Shown: one piece after another, positions 1 through 9,246 of the stretch
Position numbering within the stretch: the first letter of the stretch is position 1
How the letters are laid out: every line of letters starts with the position of its first letter
Source: Draconibacterium mangrovi
Lineage (GTDB): Bacteria; Bacteroidota; Bacteroidia; Bacteroidales; Prolixibacteraceae
DNA length: 64,000 nt
Assembly (NCBI RefSeq): GCF_010586825.1
Contig: NZ_JAAAGB010000001.1
Location: 124,001-188,000, forward strand
Direction: 5' to 3'
Notes under the pieces: model-generated
Seen by the model: the letters and a program-made list of their open reading frames with translations, nothing else
Told to the model about the DNA's origin: nothing
The model's database searches: none
Made by a program: the position numbers and the translations under genes

Positions 1-1
1 C

Positions 2-2299
2 GGAGATGAAAACAAATACGACAATATCCTTATACCAAGTCGCCCGATGTTGCTTTTTTCACGATCTGACATACGTGGAAAAATTGTTTATACCGAAAAA
101 GCAGTTGGCGCTGAAGCTATATTGGCCAAGTATTATAAAGCACTGAACAACGAAAATAGAGATGAAGGATTGTTAACCGGAGGCATTATGCTTCGTGCAG
201 CCTTTCGCATGTATGATGGATCATACGTGCTACATTCAATCCCCGAATATATACAGCTTGGGTTAAACATGACAATGTATGAACAGGCAGTAGAAGGAGG
301 TGGCGATGATAACGACCTGAATTGGATTAAGTTTTACATGAGCAAAATAAATGTGTCATTCAATAGTGCACTTTTTATTTCTATCGACAAAAACATCTTC
401 ACCGATGTTGTAATTTTTGCATGCAAGAACGAAGAATTATTTGATTTCAACGAAGACACATTTGATGATGATGTTTTAACGGATAAAGTACACAATGCTA
501 GTACCGATCACGATTTTGATGTTGATTTTCATGATATATTTGAAGGACGAATATCAGAGGACTTTAAAAACATGGTGGATTCGCCGTCCTGGTATAAGGT
601 TCACGAAATAAGCATTGAAGCCATACAGAATGGAGAAGCTGAAACTACTCAGGAAATCGACACAAAAGGTTTTTACCAGGATTATGCTACCCGCGAAACT
701 CTAACTGTCGATCAATTTTCACACCACTCACTTATTGGTTCCGTTGCATATAACTACAACTCGCGCCTCATTATTGGAGATATAAAAACACTATTCGCTA
801 CCTATCGTTACTTTCCACTAAATCCATACACATTGGTAGGCGATTACATATTATTTCCCGATGAAGCTCGATATAGCGACGACTGGAATTATATCGCAGA
901 CCGCAATTGTAAATTTATTGTCACATTAAACACGTCATCCGGCGACGTTACAAAGATCATAGACGCAGGTGTGCGGCCTTTTGCAGAACACGACAATAAA
1001 GAATGGGTGGTCTTATCATTAAGTGTACTCGGTTATCCAGATGCCAGAGCAAAAAGCATAAGCATACTTGTACAGAACGGAAATCAGTGGTATAAAATTC
1101 ATGAGTTTAAATTAAAAGCATCTTCTGTTAGCAATTATGCCTACTACCATTCTCCCGATTTTTCATCTGCTCCGGTTGAAATAACTGACAGATACGAATA
1201 CAACTTTAATGCAATAATGGTAGGTACCGATTTTCCCGTAACACAACAGGTAAATATTAATAACTACACCAATAAAGAGTTTCGTGATGAAAACCGCTTG
1301 CAAATATCAGAAGTAAACAATCCATTCCTTTTCCCGGCAGAAAACAGCTACCAGGTAGGCACAGGCAAAATACTTGATGTGGCAACTAATACTGAACCTT
1401 TATCTTCTGGTCAGTTTGGAGAACACCCAATAATTGTATTTACATCAAAAGGGCGTTATGTAATGTTCCAGGGACTTGGCGATGTAACATTCTCAAACAT
1501 TAAACCACTTGATGGTGACGTGCCGGATATGGCTGTTGATGTAACATCGGTTTCAGGCGGTGTGGTTTATTCTACACGATTAGGATTATTCATAGCTGTT
1601 GGCACACAAGTTACACAACTTTCTGAAGTGTTAACCGGAGAGGTTAATGAAGAACTGAAAAACAACCCACACTACCAGTTTTTCCTAAGCGATACACGAT
1701 TAATTAACATTGTAAACAAACTGTCAACTGTTGACTTCTTAACATACCTTTCGGGGGCCACAATCGGTTACGATCACGACAACAAAGAACTACTGTGTAC
1801 TAATAATGCCTTCAGCTACTCGTACACCTTCAATTTTAAATCTGGTTATTGGTCAAAGCTGGACACATCATTCAAGCTACTAATCAACGATTACCCTAAA
1901 TTATATGGGCTAAGAGAAGTCGATGTGACTGGTATAATAAATATTAGTGATGAAGTTTATTCAGAGCCTATACCTACTCTCATCACTACGCAACCTCTCC
2001 ACCTTTCTGCTCCAGAGGTGTTCAAGGTTGTACAGCGCCTTCGTATAAACACTATGCTCGAAACAAAAGACAATACACATGCCGGTTTTTATTTGTTTGG
2101 TAGCTCCAATCTTATCGACTGGCAGTTTATTACCGGCAGAAACCATTTAACCGGAAAAATTAAAAATATACTTTTAACCAGATCCGGAAATAAGTGGAAA
2201 TATTACACCGTTGTAATTGCAGCTGATTTAAAACCAAATTCAAACGTAAATACAATTACATCCATCATTCAAACTAAGATGGATCAAAAACCGAGATAA
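2..2299 (+). CDS. phage structural-type protein (stabilization/tail-like), 5' end outside window
   Basis: The reading frame is open from base 2 through the first ATG at 47, so the gene almost certainly starts left of the window and only its last 765 or so codons are present. There is no signal peptide and no recognisable enzyme domain. A central block (VGTGKILDVATNTEPLSSGQ, then a QFGEHPIIVFTSKGRYV stretch and SGGVVYSTRLGLFIAVG) resembles the repeated blade-like sequence of phage DNA-stabilization or tail proteins found in prophages of Bacteroidota. That likeness is from memory of the family and is not a search result. The gene is on the plus strand, unlike everything right of 3 kb, and it ends about 580 bp from a truncated tRNA-Pro. 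That context supports membership of an integrated phage or phage-like element. Exact virion role is uncertain. Confidence 0.5.
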   Translation, partial: GDENKYDNILIPSRPMLLFSRSDIRGKIVYTEKAVGAEAILAKYYKALNNENRDEGLLTGGIMLRAAFRMYDGSYVLHSIPEYIQLGLNMTMYEQAVEGGGDDNDLNWIKFYMSKINVSFNSALFISIDKNIFTDVVIFACKNEELFDFNEDTFDDDVLTDKVHNASTDHDFDVDFHDIFEGRISEDFKNMVDSPSWYKVHEISIEAIQNGEAETTQEIDTKGFYQDYATRETLTVDQFSHHSLIGSVAYNYNSRLIIGDIKTLFATYRYFPLNPYTLVGDYILFPDEARYSDDWNYIADRNCKFIVTLNTSSGDVTKIIDAGVRPFAEHDNKEWVVLSLSVLGYPDARAKSISILVQNGNQWYKIHEFKLKASSVSNYAYYHSPDFSSAPVEITDRYEYNFNAIMVGTDFPVTQQVNINNYTNKEFRDENRLQISEVNNPFLFPAENSYQVGTGKILDVATNTEPLSSGQFGEHPIIVFTSKGRYVMFQGLGDVTFSNIKPLDGDVPDMAVDVTSVSGGVVYSTRLGLFIAVGTQVTQLSEVLTGEVNEELKNNPHYQFFLSDTRLINIVNKLSTVDFLTYLSGATIGYDHDNKELLCTNNAFSYSYTFNFKSGYWSKLDTSFKLLINDYPKLYGLREVDVTGIINISDEVYSEPIPTLITTQPLHLSAPEVFKVVQRLRINTMLETKDNTHAGFYLFGSSNLIDWQFITGRNHLTGKIKNILLTRSGNKWKYYTVVIAADLKPNSNVNTITSIIQTKMDQKPR

Positions 2300-2302
2300 A
2301 CA

Positions 2303-2533
2303 CTACTGTTTATAAACAATGCTTTCTAGCTGACTTAAATTGGAGATAGACATATTGATTGCAACAACTACATTGATGTGGTTTTCAGAAATAACTACGC
2401 ATTGATTCGATGCTTCTGTTAATGATTGAATTCGACCAAGTAGATCAGTAGATTTAATTTCTGAGGCCAATCGCAAAATATCAATAATTTGCGTTCTGGA
2501 AAATCCGTGTCTCTCTTCCTCTGATAGCGACAT
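2303..2533 (-). CDS. small hypothetical protein of the integrated element
   Basis: A 76-residue ORF with an ATG start, convergent with the phage structural-type gene and ending 3 bp from its stop. The product is polar, rich in Ser, Ile and Glu, with no signal peptide or membrane segment. Its N-terminal half reads like two amphipathic helices (SRTQIIDILRLASEI). I do not recognise a family. No Shine-Dalgarno sequence is visible, which is common in Bacteroidota. The tight convergent packing and the structured region immediately upstream (2551-2666) argue that it is a real phage gene rather than a chance ORF, but the evidence is modest. Confidence 0.4.
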   Translation of the reverse strand: MSLSEEERHGFSRTQIIDILRLASEIKSTDLLGRIQSLTEASNQCVVISENHINVVVAINMSISNLSQLESIVYKQ

Positions 2534-2550
2534 AAGAATAAATTTGAGTT

Positions 2551-2666
2551 AATATTAGATAAAATACGAGGGGAGATCACTGCTTTCAATGAGTACTGTG
2601 CGTAGCACCTCACGTATGGACTTTCACCACATGTCTCCCCTAATATTTTAGAGAAGCACTACGCAC
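2551..2666 (-). other. inverted-repeat-rich leader, possible structured RNA
   Basis: Three complementary pairs occur in about 115 bp. AATATTA (2551-2557) pairs with TAATATT (2641-2647). GGGGAGA (2570-2576) pairs with TCTCCCC (2634-2640). GTGCGTAG (2598-2605) pairs with CTACGCAC (2659-2666). The first two are nested and could close one long stem. The third is interlaced with them, so the topology is pseudoknot-like or mutually exclusive. The region lies just upstream of the small minus-strand ORF and would fall in its 5' leader. It could be a phage regulatory RNA or recombination-associated DNA. No known RNA family was recognised. Confidence 0.4.
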
Positions 2667-2877
2667 TATGATTATTCTGAAAGCGCAACAATTATAATTA
2701 TTTTTTACGGAAATATTGTGCAGTTATTTAGAATTATGGTTAATTTGTTCCAATTATATATAACTGCATTATTGTTGCAAAAAACAATAAAAACCGCACA
2801 AAAACATCACAACAAACGCTAATATTAACTTTCAATCAATTAACTACCTACACTTTAAATAAATATTACACACCTAT
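2667..2877. other. AT-rich attachment-site flank without genes
   Basis: No ORF of note. The sequence is strongly AT-rich and contains an 8-bp inverted pair GCAACAAT (2685-2692) and ATTGTTGC (2771-2778). Such elements beside an att core can be integrase arm-type or host-factor sites, but that is only inference from position. Confidence 0.3.
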
Positions 2878-2920
2878 CTGGGGGACCAGGGGTCGCAGGT
2901 TCAAATCCTGTCATCCCGAC
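2878..2920 (+). tRNA. 3' fragment of tRNA-Pro(GGG), displaced by integration (att site)
   Basis: Bases 2878-2884 form an anticodon loop CTGGGGG with anticodon GGG. They are followed by the 3' anticodon strand ACCAG (2885-2889), variable loop GGGTC, T-arm GCAGG-TTCAAAT-CCTGT (2895-2911), acceptor strand CATCCCG (2912-2918) and discriminator A2919. The five bases upstream (CCTAT) do not pair with ACCAG, and no D-arm or 5' acceptor strand is present, so this is half a tRNA and not a working gene. U33, G37 and the GGG anticodon fit proline. A tRNA identity block running from the anticodon loop to the 3' end is the classic core for tyrosine-integrase insertion. It marks the chromosomal boundary of the element on its left. 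Confidence 0.8.
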
Positions 2921-2926
2921 TCATAT

Positions 2927-2967
2927 AAAGCTTGATAATCAATAGATTGTTGAGCTTTTTCTTTTTG
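2927..2967 (+). terminator. intrinsic terminator of the original tRNA-Pro gene
   Basis: AAAGCT (2927-2932) pairs with AGCTTT (2953-2958), with some inner pairing, followed by TTCTTTTT. It lies directly downstream of the tRNA fragment in the same orientation. It therefore fits the terminator of the intact tRNA-Pro transcript that was left behind when the element inserted. Confidence 0.5.
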
Positions 2968-3024
2968 TAAGCTTTTCTGAATTTGGTTGAATCACCTTAT
3001 TCTGTTCGTTCAGAAATTGTACCG

Positions 3025-4239
3025 TTACACTTCATCCGCCAGCATAAACTCAATTCCGTGCATTAGTCCATCCAGCTCGGCAAGGCCTTTTAAACGTCCT
3101 ATTAGCGGATATCCGGGGTTGTAATTGTATTTGTAATCGTCCATAATGCGGATGCCATGATCGGGGCGTACAGGCATTTTAACATCGCTTCGCCCCTCTT
3201 GTATTCTGCGCTTCTGTTCTTTTATCAGGGCGTACATTATTTTCATCATATTCTGCGAACCGGTTAAATGCCCCGATTCGTAAAAACTTCCATCTTCAAG
3301 CAGCAGGGTATTTCGTAAGTGCACAAAATGAATGCGGTCGCGTGTTTTTTCAATCACTTCCAGCAAATCGTTTTCTTTTCGTGCCGAGAGTGATCCGGCG
3401 CAAAAAGTTACTCCATTGTTTGGCGAAGTATTAGCTTTAAAAAGCCACTCATAATCCTCTAACTGGCCAATAATTCGCGGTAATCCCAATACCGAAAACG
3501 GCGGATCGTCAGGGTGGATGGCCAGTTTTACTCCGGCTTCTTCTGCAACCGGAATTACATCGTCGAGAAAGGCTTTTAAATTATTGCGCAGCTGCTGTTT
3601 CCCAATGCTTTTGTAACGGTCGATAAACACCAGGAAAAGACCTTTCGGATCGGCCACAGAACCATCAATCACACCATCGATAAATCCCTGTGTAACTACA
3701 ATAATATTGTAGGCCAGTTCTTCTGCTTCCTGTTCCGTCATTTTTTCGAAAACCGCTTTGGCTTTTTCAACAATTTCGGCAGGATAATCGGTTTCGGCAC
3801 CCGGACGTTTTAGTATAAAAACATCGAAGGCCACAAAAGTGGGAAAATCAAAATACATCGATTCACCGCCATTTTTCAGTTTGAAATGCAGATCGGTTCG
3901 GGCCCAGTCTAAAACCGGCATAAAATTGTAGCAAATGGTGTCGATACCACACTGCCCAAGGTTTCGCACCGATTGTTGGTAATTGGCAATTAAACGTTCG
4001 CGGTCGTTCGAGCAGATTTTAATACCCTCCGAAACCGGAAGACTCTCCACAACACTCCAGCGCATGCCTCGTTTTTCGATGGCTGTTTTTACCTTCAAAA
4101 TCTCGTAAACCGGCCAAACTTCACCATTGGGAATGTGATGCAGGGCGGTAACCACTCCTTCCACTCCCATTTGTTGCAAATCATCGAGCGTTACCAGATC
4201 TTTCTCTCCAAACCAACGCCACGTTTTTTCTAAAGCCAT
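3025..4239 (-). CDS. uxuA: mannonate dehydratase
   Basis: Converts D-mannonate to 2-keto-3-deoxygluconate in the cytoplasmic glucuronate pathway. The whole 404-residue product matches the UxuA family by eye. It has the MALEKTWRWFG N-terminus, an LHHIPNGEVWP segment, the VKLAIHPDDPP metal/substrate region, a TFCAGSLSAR motif, a FVHLRN motif and VRPDHG near the C-terminus. The frame stays open 15 codons further upstream. I chose the internal ATG at 4239 because AGAAGGAAA lies just before it and family members begin there. There is no signal peptide. It lies downstream of the SDR gene but behind a terminator, so it may have its own promoter. It probably consumes (4-O-methyl)glucuronate released by the GH115 and GH67 enzymes in this window. 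Confidence 0.93.
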   Translation of the reverse strand: MALEKTWRWFGEKDLVTLDDLQQMGVEGVVTALHHIPNGEVWPVYEILKVKTAIEKRGMRWSVVESLPVSEGIKICSNDRERLIANYQQSVRNLGQCGIDTICYNFMPVLDWARTDLHFKLKNGGESMYFDFPTFVAFDVFILKRPGAETDYPAEIVEKAKAVFEKMTEQEAEELAYNIIVVTQGFIDGVIDGSVADPKGLFLVFIDRYKSIGKQQLRNNLKAFLDDVIPVAEEAGVKLAIHPDDPPFSVLGLPRIIGQLEDYEWLFKANTSPNNGVTFCAGSLSARKENDLLEVIEKTRDRIHFVHLRNTLLLEDGSFYESGHLTGSQNMMKIMYALIKEQKRRIQEGRSDVKMPVRPDHGIRIMDDYKYNYNPGYPLIGRLKGLAELDGLMHGIEFMLADEV

Positions 4240-4359
4240 TTTCCTTCTATTTACTTTATTTGAACAAACATCGAAACTTAACAATTACTTCTTGCAAATC
4301 ACGCTGAATGCTAAAATGCATCCGCAAAATGTGCAAGCAGCTTTCCGCACATTAAAAAT

Positions 4360-4400
4360 AACGAAAGTGGCAATACCAAAACAGGTATACCACTTTCGTT
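4360..4400 (-). terminator. rho-independent terminator after the SDR gene
   Basis: AACGAAAGTGG (4360-4370) pairs perfectly with CCACTTTCGTT (4390-4400). A further inner TACC/GGTA pair is present, and on the minus strand the stem is followed by ATTTTTAA. It lies 44 bp past the stop of the SDR gene and in front of uxuA, so full cotranscription of the two is not obvious. Confidence 0.75.
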
Positions 4401-4443
4401 TTATTAATTACTTAAACAAATTAAATAGGATCGGGTTTAATTT

Positions 4444-5250
4444 TTAAACACCGCTAAACGAGCTAAAACCACCATCAACAGGAAGAATTACACCCGTGAT
4501 GAAAGATGCCGCATCGGAGCATAAAAACTGCACTGCGCCGTTTAGTTCTTTTATATCGCCAAATCGACCCATTGGTGTGCGGGCCAGTACTTTTTTGCTT
4601 CGCTCGGTGTAAGATCCGTCAGGGTTGATCAGCACATTCCGGTTCTGGTCGCCAATAAAAAATCCCGGAGCAATGGAATTTACCCGTATTTTTTCGTTGA
4701 ACTTAGTGGCCATCTCCATAGCCATCCATTGCGTAAAAATATTAATACCGGTTTTTGATACCGAATAACCAAGAACACGTGAAATGGCCGAGTAAGTGGC
4801 CATCGACGATATGGTGATGATACTGCCTTCTCCTCTTTTTGCCATTGCTTCGCCAAAAACAAGACTAGGAAAAACAGTACCGTTTAAGTTCAGATCCGTT
4901 ACTTTCTGAAAGTCGTCAATCTTCATATCGAACACTGTTTGTTGTTCGGTTAAGGTGGCTCCGGGCATATTTCCCCCAGCCGCGTTAATCAATATATCAA
5001 TCTTGCCCCATTTTTCAAGTAATAACTCCCTGGTTTTCTTCAGGTCTTCAACATCAAGAACACTTGAAACAAATCCAAGAACTTCTCCACCTTTTTTTTG
5101 TAACTCATCGACACGATTATCAACCTGTTCTTTTCGAATATCAAGAATGGCTACTCTTACTCCGGCATCCACCAAACTTTGTGCAATGCTCCCTCCAAGA
5201 ACACCGCCTCCTCCTGTAACCACTGCTACTTTTCCTTCTAAATCAAACAT
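4444..5250 (-). CDS. SDR-family oxidoreductase, probable D-fructuronate/mannonate reductase
   Basis: A classical short-chain dehydrogenase/reductase of 268 residues. It has the NAD(P)-binding TGGGGVLG motif at 12-19, the NAAG-type motif ILINAAGG near 88, catalytic Ser149, and the Tyr162-x-x-x-Lys166 pair in GYSVSK. No signal peptide, so cytoplasmic. Many Bacteroidota carry an SDR beside uxuA in place of the classical UxuB, interconverting fructuronate and mannonate. That assignment rests on the neighbour and general family knowledge. Sequence alone would also allow other sugar-acid or sugar-alcohol substrates. The ATG is preceded by AAAGGAGAG, an unusually good Shine-Dalgarno sequence for this window. 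A TATTTTTG box lies 88 bp upstream. The gene ends at a strong terminator. Confidence 0.8.
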   Translation of the reverse strand: MFDLEGKVAVVTGGGGVLGGSIAQSLVDAGVRVAILDIRKEQVDNRVDELQKKGGEVLGFVSSVLDVEDLKKTRELLLEKWGKIDILINAAGGNMPGATLTEQQTVFDMKIDDFQKVTDLNLNGTVFPSLVFGEAMAKRGEGSIITISSMATYSAISRVLGYSVSKTGINIFTQWMAMEMATKFNEKIRVNSIAPGFFIGDQNRNVLINPDGSYTERSKKVLARTPMGRFGDIKELNGAVQFLCSDAASFITGVILPVDGGFSSFSGV

Positions 5251-5337
5251 TTTTTATCTCTCCTTTTACCATTGTTTATTCTACCAAAATGGAAACCAGA
5301 TAAGGGTTGGAAATTGGTATAATTAATTTTAAGGACA

Positions 5338-5345
5338 CAAAAATA
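5338..5345 (-). promoter_or_regulatory. candidate -7 box TATTTTTG for the SDR gene
   Basis: On the minus strand the sequence TATTTTTG matches the Bacteroidota -7 consensus TAnnTTTG and lies about 90 bp before the SDR start codon. A TTTG occurs 15 bp further upstream, closer than the usual 19-21 bp, so the -33 element is unconvincing. Predicted from consensus only. Confidence 0.4.
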
Positions 5346-5441
5346 GAATGCAATACAAAACAAACGTGACTCGAAATTTGCATACATTGATACTTTCTTA
5401 ACCTCAACTAGAATATCACGAATCTGAAAAAATGATCTTTT

Positions 5442-6413
5442 TTATTCAGCCATTCCTTCAATGGTAATTATATTTCCCTCGGCATCATATTCCATTTCCA
5501 CAACTTTCAAGCTGCGTAACCAGGTTTTGCCATTTGAAGGCACACAATCGTGATGGAACAGGTACCATTTGCCCTTAAATTCAACAATTGAGTGGTGTGT
5601 TGTCCAGCCTACAATCGGTGTTAAAATTACACCCTGGTAGGTAAACGGACCATAAGGATTGTCGCCAACTGCATAGCACAATTTGTGCGTGTTACCGGTT
5701 GAATACGAAAAGTAATATTTACCGTTGTATTTGTGCATCCATGAGGCTTCGAAAAAACGTCGGTCGTGATCGCCTGCTTTTAGCGGCTCACCGTTTTCGT
5801 CCAGAATAACCAATGCTTTTGGTTCTTCGCCAAATTCCAGCATATCGTCGCTTAGTTTAGCAATACGTGCCGGAAGAGCCTGCTCATCATCTCCAGGTTC
5901 ATGGCCACACTCAATGGCTTTGTTATTGCGGTAACGCTGTAACTGGCCGCCCCAAAGGCCACCAAAGTACATATAATGAGTACCATCTTCATCCTCAAAA
6001 ACACAAGGATCGATAGAATAACTTCCTTTCATTGGTGCCTCCTGCGGCACAAATGGCCCTTCAGGTTTATCGCTGATAGCCACACCTATGCGGAAAATAT
6101 CGGTTTGGTCTTTCAACGGAAAATAGAGGTAATACTTTCCGTTTTTACAGGCACAGTCGCTATCCCACAACTGGCGCCCGGCCCAGGGGATGTCTTTCAC
6201 GTCCAACACATTTCCGTGATCGGTTACCTCTCCGTCGATATCATCCATCGAAAAAACGTGGTAATCGCGCATATCAAAATGATCGCCGTTGTCGTTCTCA
6301 GGAATGCCCGATTCCACATCGTGCGACGGGTAAATGTAGATTTTTCCGTTAAAAACATGTGCTGCCGGATCGGCGGTATAAAGGTTGTCAACAAGATATC
6401 GTGTTTTTTTCAT
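5442..6413 (-). CDS. cytoplasmic GH43 beta-xylosidase/arabinofuranosidase
   Basis: Probably cleaves xylo-oligosaccharides, possibly arabinosylated, to monosaccharides after import. The 323 residues form a single five-bladed GH43 domain with no signal peptide, so it acts in the cytoplasm. The three GH43 acidic residues are visible: base Asp15 in TADPAAH, Asp135 in YSIDPCV and acid Glu222 in RFFEASW. The opening (TADPAAHVFNGKIYIYPSHD) is typical of the subfamily that includes intracellular beta-xylosidases of Bacteroides xylan loci. It is the last gene of the apparent GH115-SGNH-symporter-GH10-GH43 operon, and placement right after a symporter and periplasmic GH10 supports the final step of xylan use. 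The 137-bp gap to GH10 holds a microsatellite and a hairpin. Exact specificity is not readable. Confidence 0.88.
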   Translation of the reverse strand: MKKTRYLVDNLYTADPAAHVFNGKIYIYPSHDVESGIPENDNGDHFDMRDYHVFSMDDIDGEVTDHGNVLDVKDIPWAGRQLWDSDCACKNGKYYLYFPLKDQTDIFRIGVAISDKPEGPFVPQEAPMKGSYSIDPCVFEDEDGTHYMYFGGLWGGQLQRYRNNKAIECGHEPGDDEQALPARIAKLSDDMLEFGEEPKALVILDENGEPLKAGDHDRRFFEASWMHKYNGKYYFSYSTGNTHKLCYAVGDNPYGPFTYQGVILTPIVGWTTHHSIVEFKGKWYLFHHDCVPSNGKTWLRSLKVVEMEYDAEGNIITIEGMAE

Positions 6414-6471
6414 TTTTCTATAAATTTTTCTTACTAATTATTCCGTCTTCTTAGTCCTAATTTAACTAAAA

Positions 6472-7702
<1,231 letters not shown>

Positions 7703-7761
7703 TCTTTTATGGTTATATGGTTTGAAATATTCTTTCCTTCAAAAGTCTTCGTTAGAAATTA

Positions 7762-9216
7762 TTATTGTCTTCTTTCAATTAAATCTTTCTGTATCTGTAC
7801 TTCTTTACTTTTATTGATTTCGTAGAAGAACAGTAAAGCAACTCCGATTAAAAACGGGATCGACGGGTAAATACTCACCAACATTTTTGCTCCCTGAGCC
7901 ACACTTTCGGGCTGCGCCAGTTCATGACCGGCCGCCATTGCATCTTTCGACAGGTAACCGTACAAACCAAGAATCCAGGTAACAATTGCACCACCAATGG
8001 CCAAACCGGCTTTTAAGCCCACCATCATTGCCGAAAAGATTATAGCTGTTGCCCGGCGGTTGTTAACCCACTCCGAGTAGTCGGCAACATCAGCAATCAT
8101 TGCCCAAAGAATTGGTGTTGTTACACCATAGAAAAACATGTGTAGAGCCTGCGCTAAAAACATCAGGCGAACATCTTCGGGATTGTAAAAAATGAAGGAT
8201 ACAATAAACAGAGTGGCAATAAATAAAGTTGTTCCGAACACATCGCGTTTTCCGAATTTATCGGCAAGTTTTCTTGAAACCGCGATACCGATCATCGAGC
8301 AAATAATTCCTCCGGCGTTGAATAATCCAAAGCCCGCCGACGCTACATCCGACTCAAAAAAGTTCATTCCTAATGCCGAAAGTGAATCCAAAATCGGCTG
8401 AATGAAACTTTGCAGAGCTGCTTCATCAACGTAATTATTAAAATAATAAACGTACGATCCGCCTTTCATGGCAAGAGTAACAAATACCAGAATGGTTAGC
8501 GTTAACATGATGATCCATGGTCGGTTTTTAAATAAATCGCTCAGGTCTTCCTTAAGGCTCGATTGCTGCTCGGGACGTGGCACAACACGCTCTTTTGTGG
8601 TAAGGAAGGTAATGAGTAAAAGTATGGTACCGATAATCGCCATCCATGTCATAACCGATTCAATTCCGGCAGCTTTATCGCCTTTTCCCACATGCAAAAT
8701 GATGGGCAGCATAAATACCTGCACAAAAAACTGTGCAAACATTACGGCACCAAAACGATAAGAAGACAGACTGTTTCGCTCCGACATATCAGCGGTTAAC
8801 ACGCCACTTAATGCCGAATATGGCAGGTTACTTGCGGCATAAGCCATAAGTAAAAAAGTATACGTTCCGGCGGCATAAATCAGTTTTCCTTTGTACGAAA
8901 AATCGGGTGTTGTAAATGCCAGTAAAGCGATTACGCCCAGCGGAATAGCGGTAAACAAAATCCAGGGGCGAAATTTTCCCCAGCGCGAGTGAGTTCGGTC
9001 GGCCAAAGCACCAATAATCGGGTTAAAAGCAAAGGCTGCTACCAGTCCCACCACCAGCATAATTACCGAGGCATGATCATTCTGTAGTCCATAAATGTCA
9101 GTATAGAAAAAGGCAAGGAAAGTAACCAGGGTTTGAAACACGAGATTGGCAGCCAGGTCACCAAGGCTGTATCCTATTTTTTCCAGTACAGAAACTTTCT
9201 GTGAAGTAGTTTTCAT
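7762..9216 (-). CDS. GPH-family sugar:cation symporter (MFS), probable xylo-oligosaccharide transporter
   Basis: An inner-membrane permease of 484 residues with about 12 hydrophobic segments. The N-terminus KIGYSLGDLAANLVFQ and the following FFYTDIYGL are hallmarks of the glycoside-pentoside-hexuronide symporter family, as is the loop DRTHSRWGKFRPW after the second segment. Neighbouring GH115, acetylesterase, GH10 and cytoplasmic GH43 genes indicate that its cargo is xylo-oligosaccharides, possibly aldouronates. It follows the acetylesterase gene by 30 bp in the same apparent operon. Substrate is inferred from context, as GPH members also carry melibiose, xylosides or glucuronides. Confidence 0.9.
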   Translation of the reverse strand: MKTTSQKVSVLEKIGYSLGDLAANLVFQTLVTFLAFFYTDIYGLQNDHASVIMLVVGLVAAFAFNPIIGALADRTHSRWGKFRPWILFTAIPLGVIALLAFTTPDFSYKGKLIYAAGTYTFLLMAYAASNLPYSALSGVLTADMSERNSLSSYRFGAVMFAQFFVQVFMLPIILHVGKGDKAAGIESVMTWMAIIGTILLLITFLTTKERVVPRPEQQSSLKEDLSDLFKNRPWIIMLTLTILVFVTLAMKGGSYVYYFNNYVDEAALQSFIQPILDSLSALGMNFFESDVASAGFGLFNAGGIICSMIGIAVSRKLADKFGKRDVFGTTLFIATLFIVSFIFYNPEDVRLMFLAQALHMFFYGVTTPILWAMIADVADYSEWVNNRRATAIIFSAMMVGLKAGLAIGGAIVTWILGLYGYLSKDAMAAGHELAQPESVAQGAKMLVSIYPSIPFLIGVALLFFYEINKSKEVQIQKDLIERRQ

Positions 9217-9246
9217 TTGATTTTTTTATTATTTGATTTTTTCAAT

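Noticed and set aside
2559-2645. Possible group II intron domain V on the minus strand (GGTGAAAGTCC followed by ACGTGAGG)
   Set aside because: The tetraloop part looks similar, but the AGC catalytic triad is absent, the lower stem does not pair, and no intron-encoded protein is nearby.
2974-3016. TTTCTGAA/TTCAGAAA inverted pair as a uxuA terminator
   Set aside because: The loop is long and no T-run follows on the minus strand, so termination is not supported.
4955-5326. 123-codon plus-strand ORF over the SDR gene
   Set aside because: Antisense to the NAD-binding half of the SDR. The Ser/Thr/Pro-rich translation is typical of a shadow frame.
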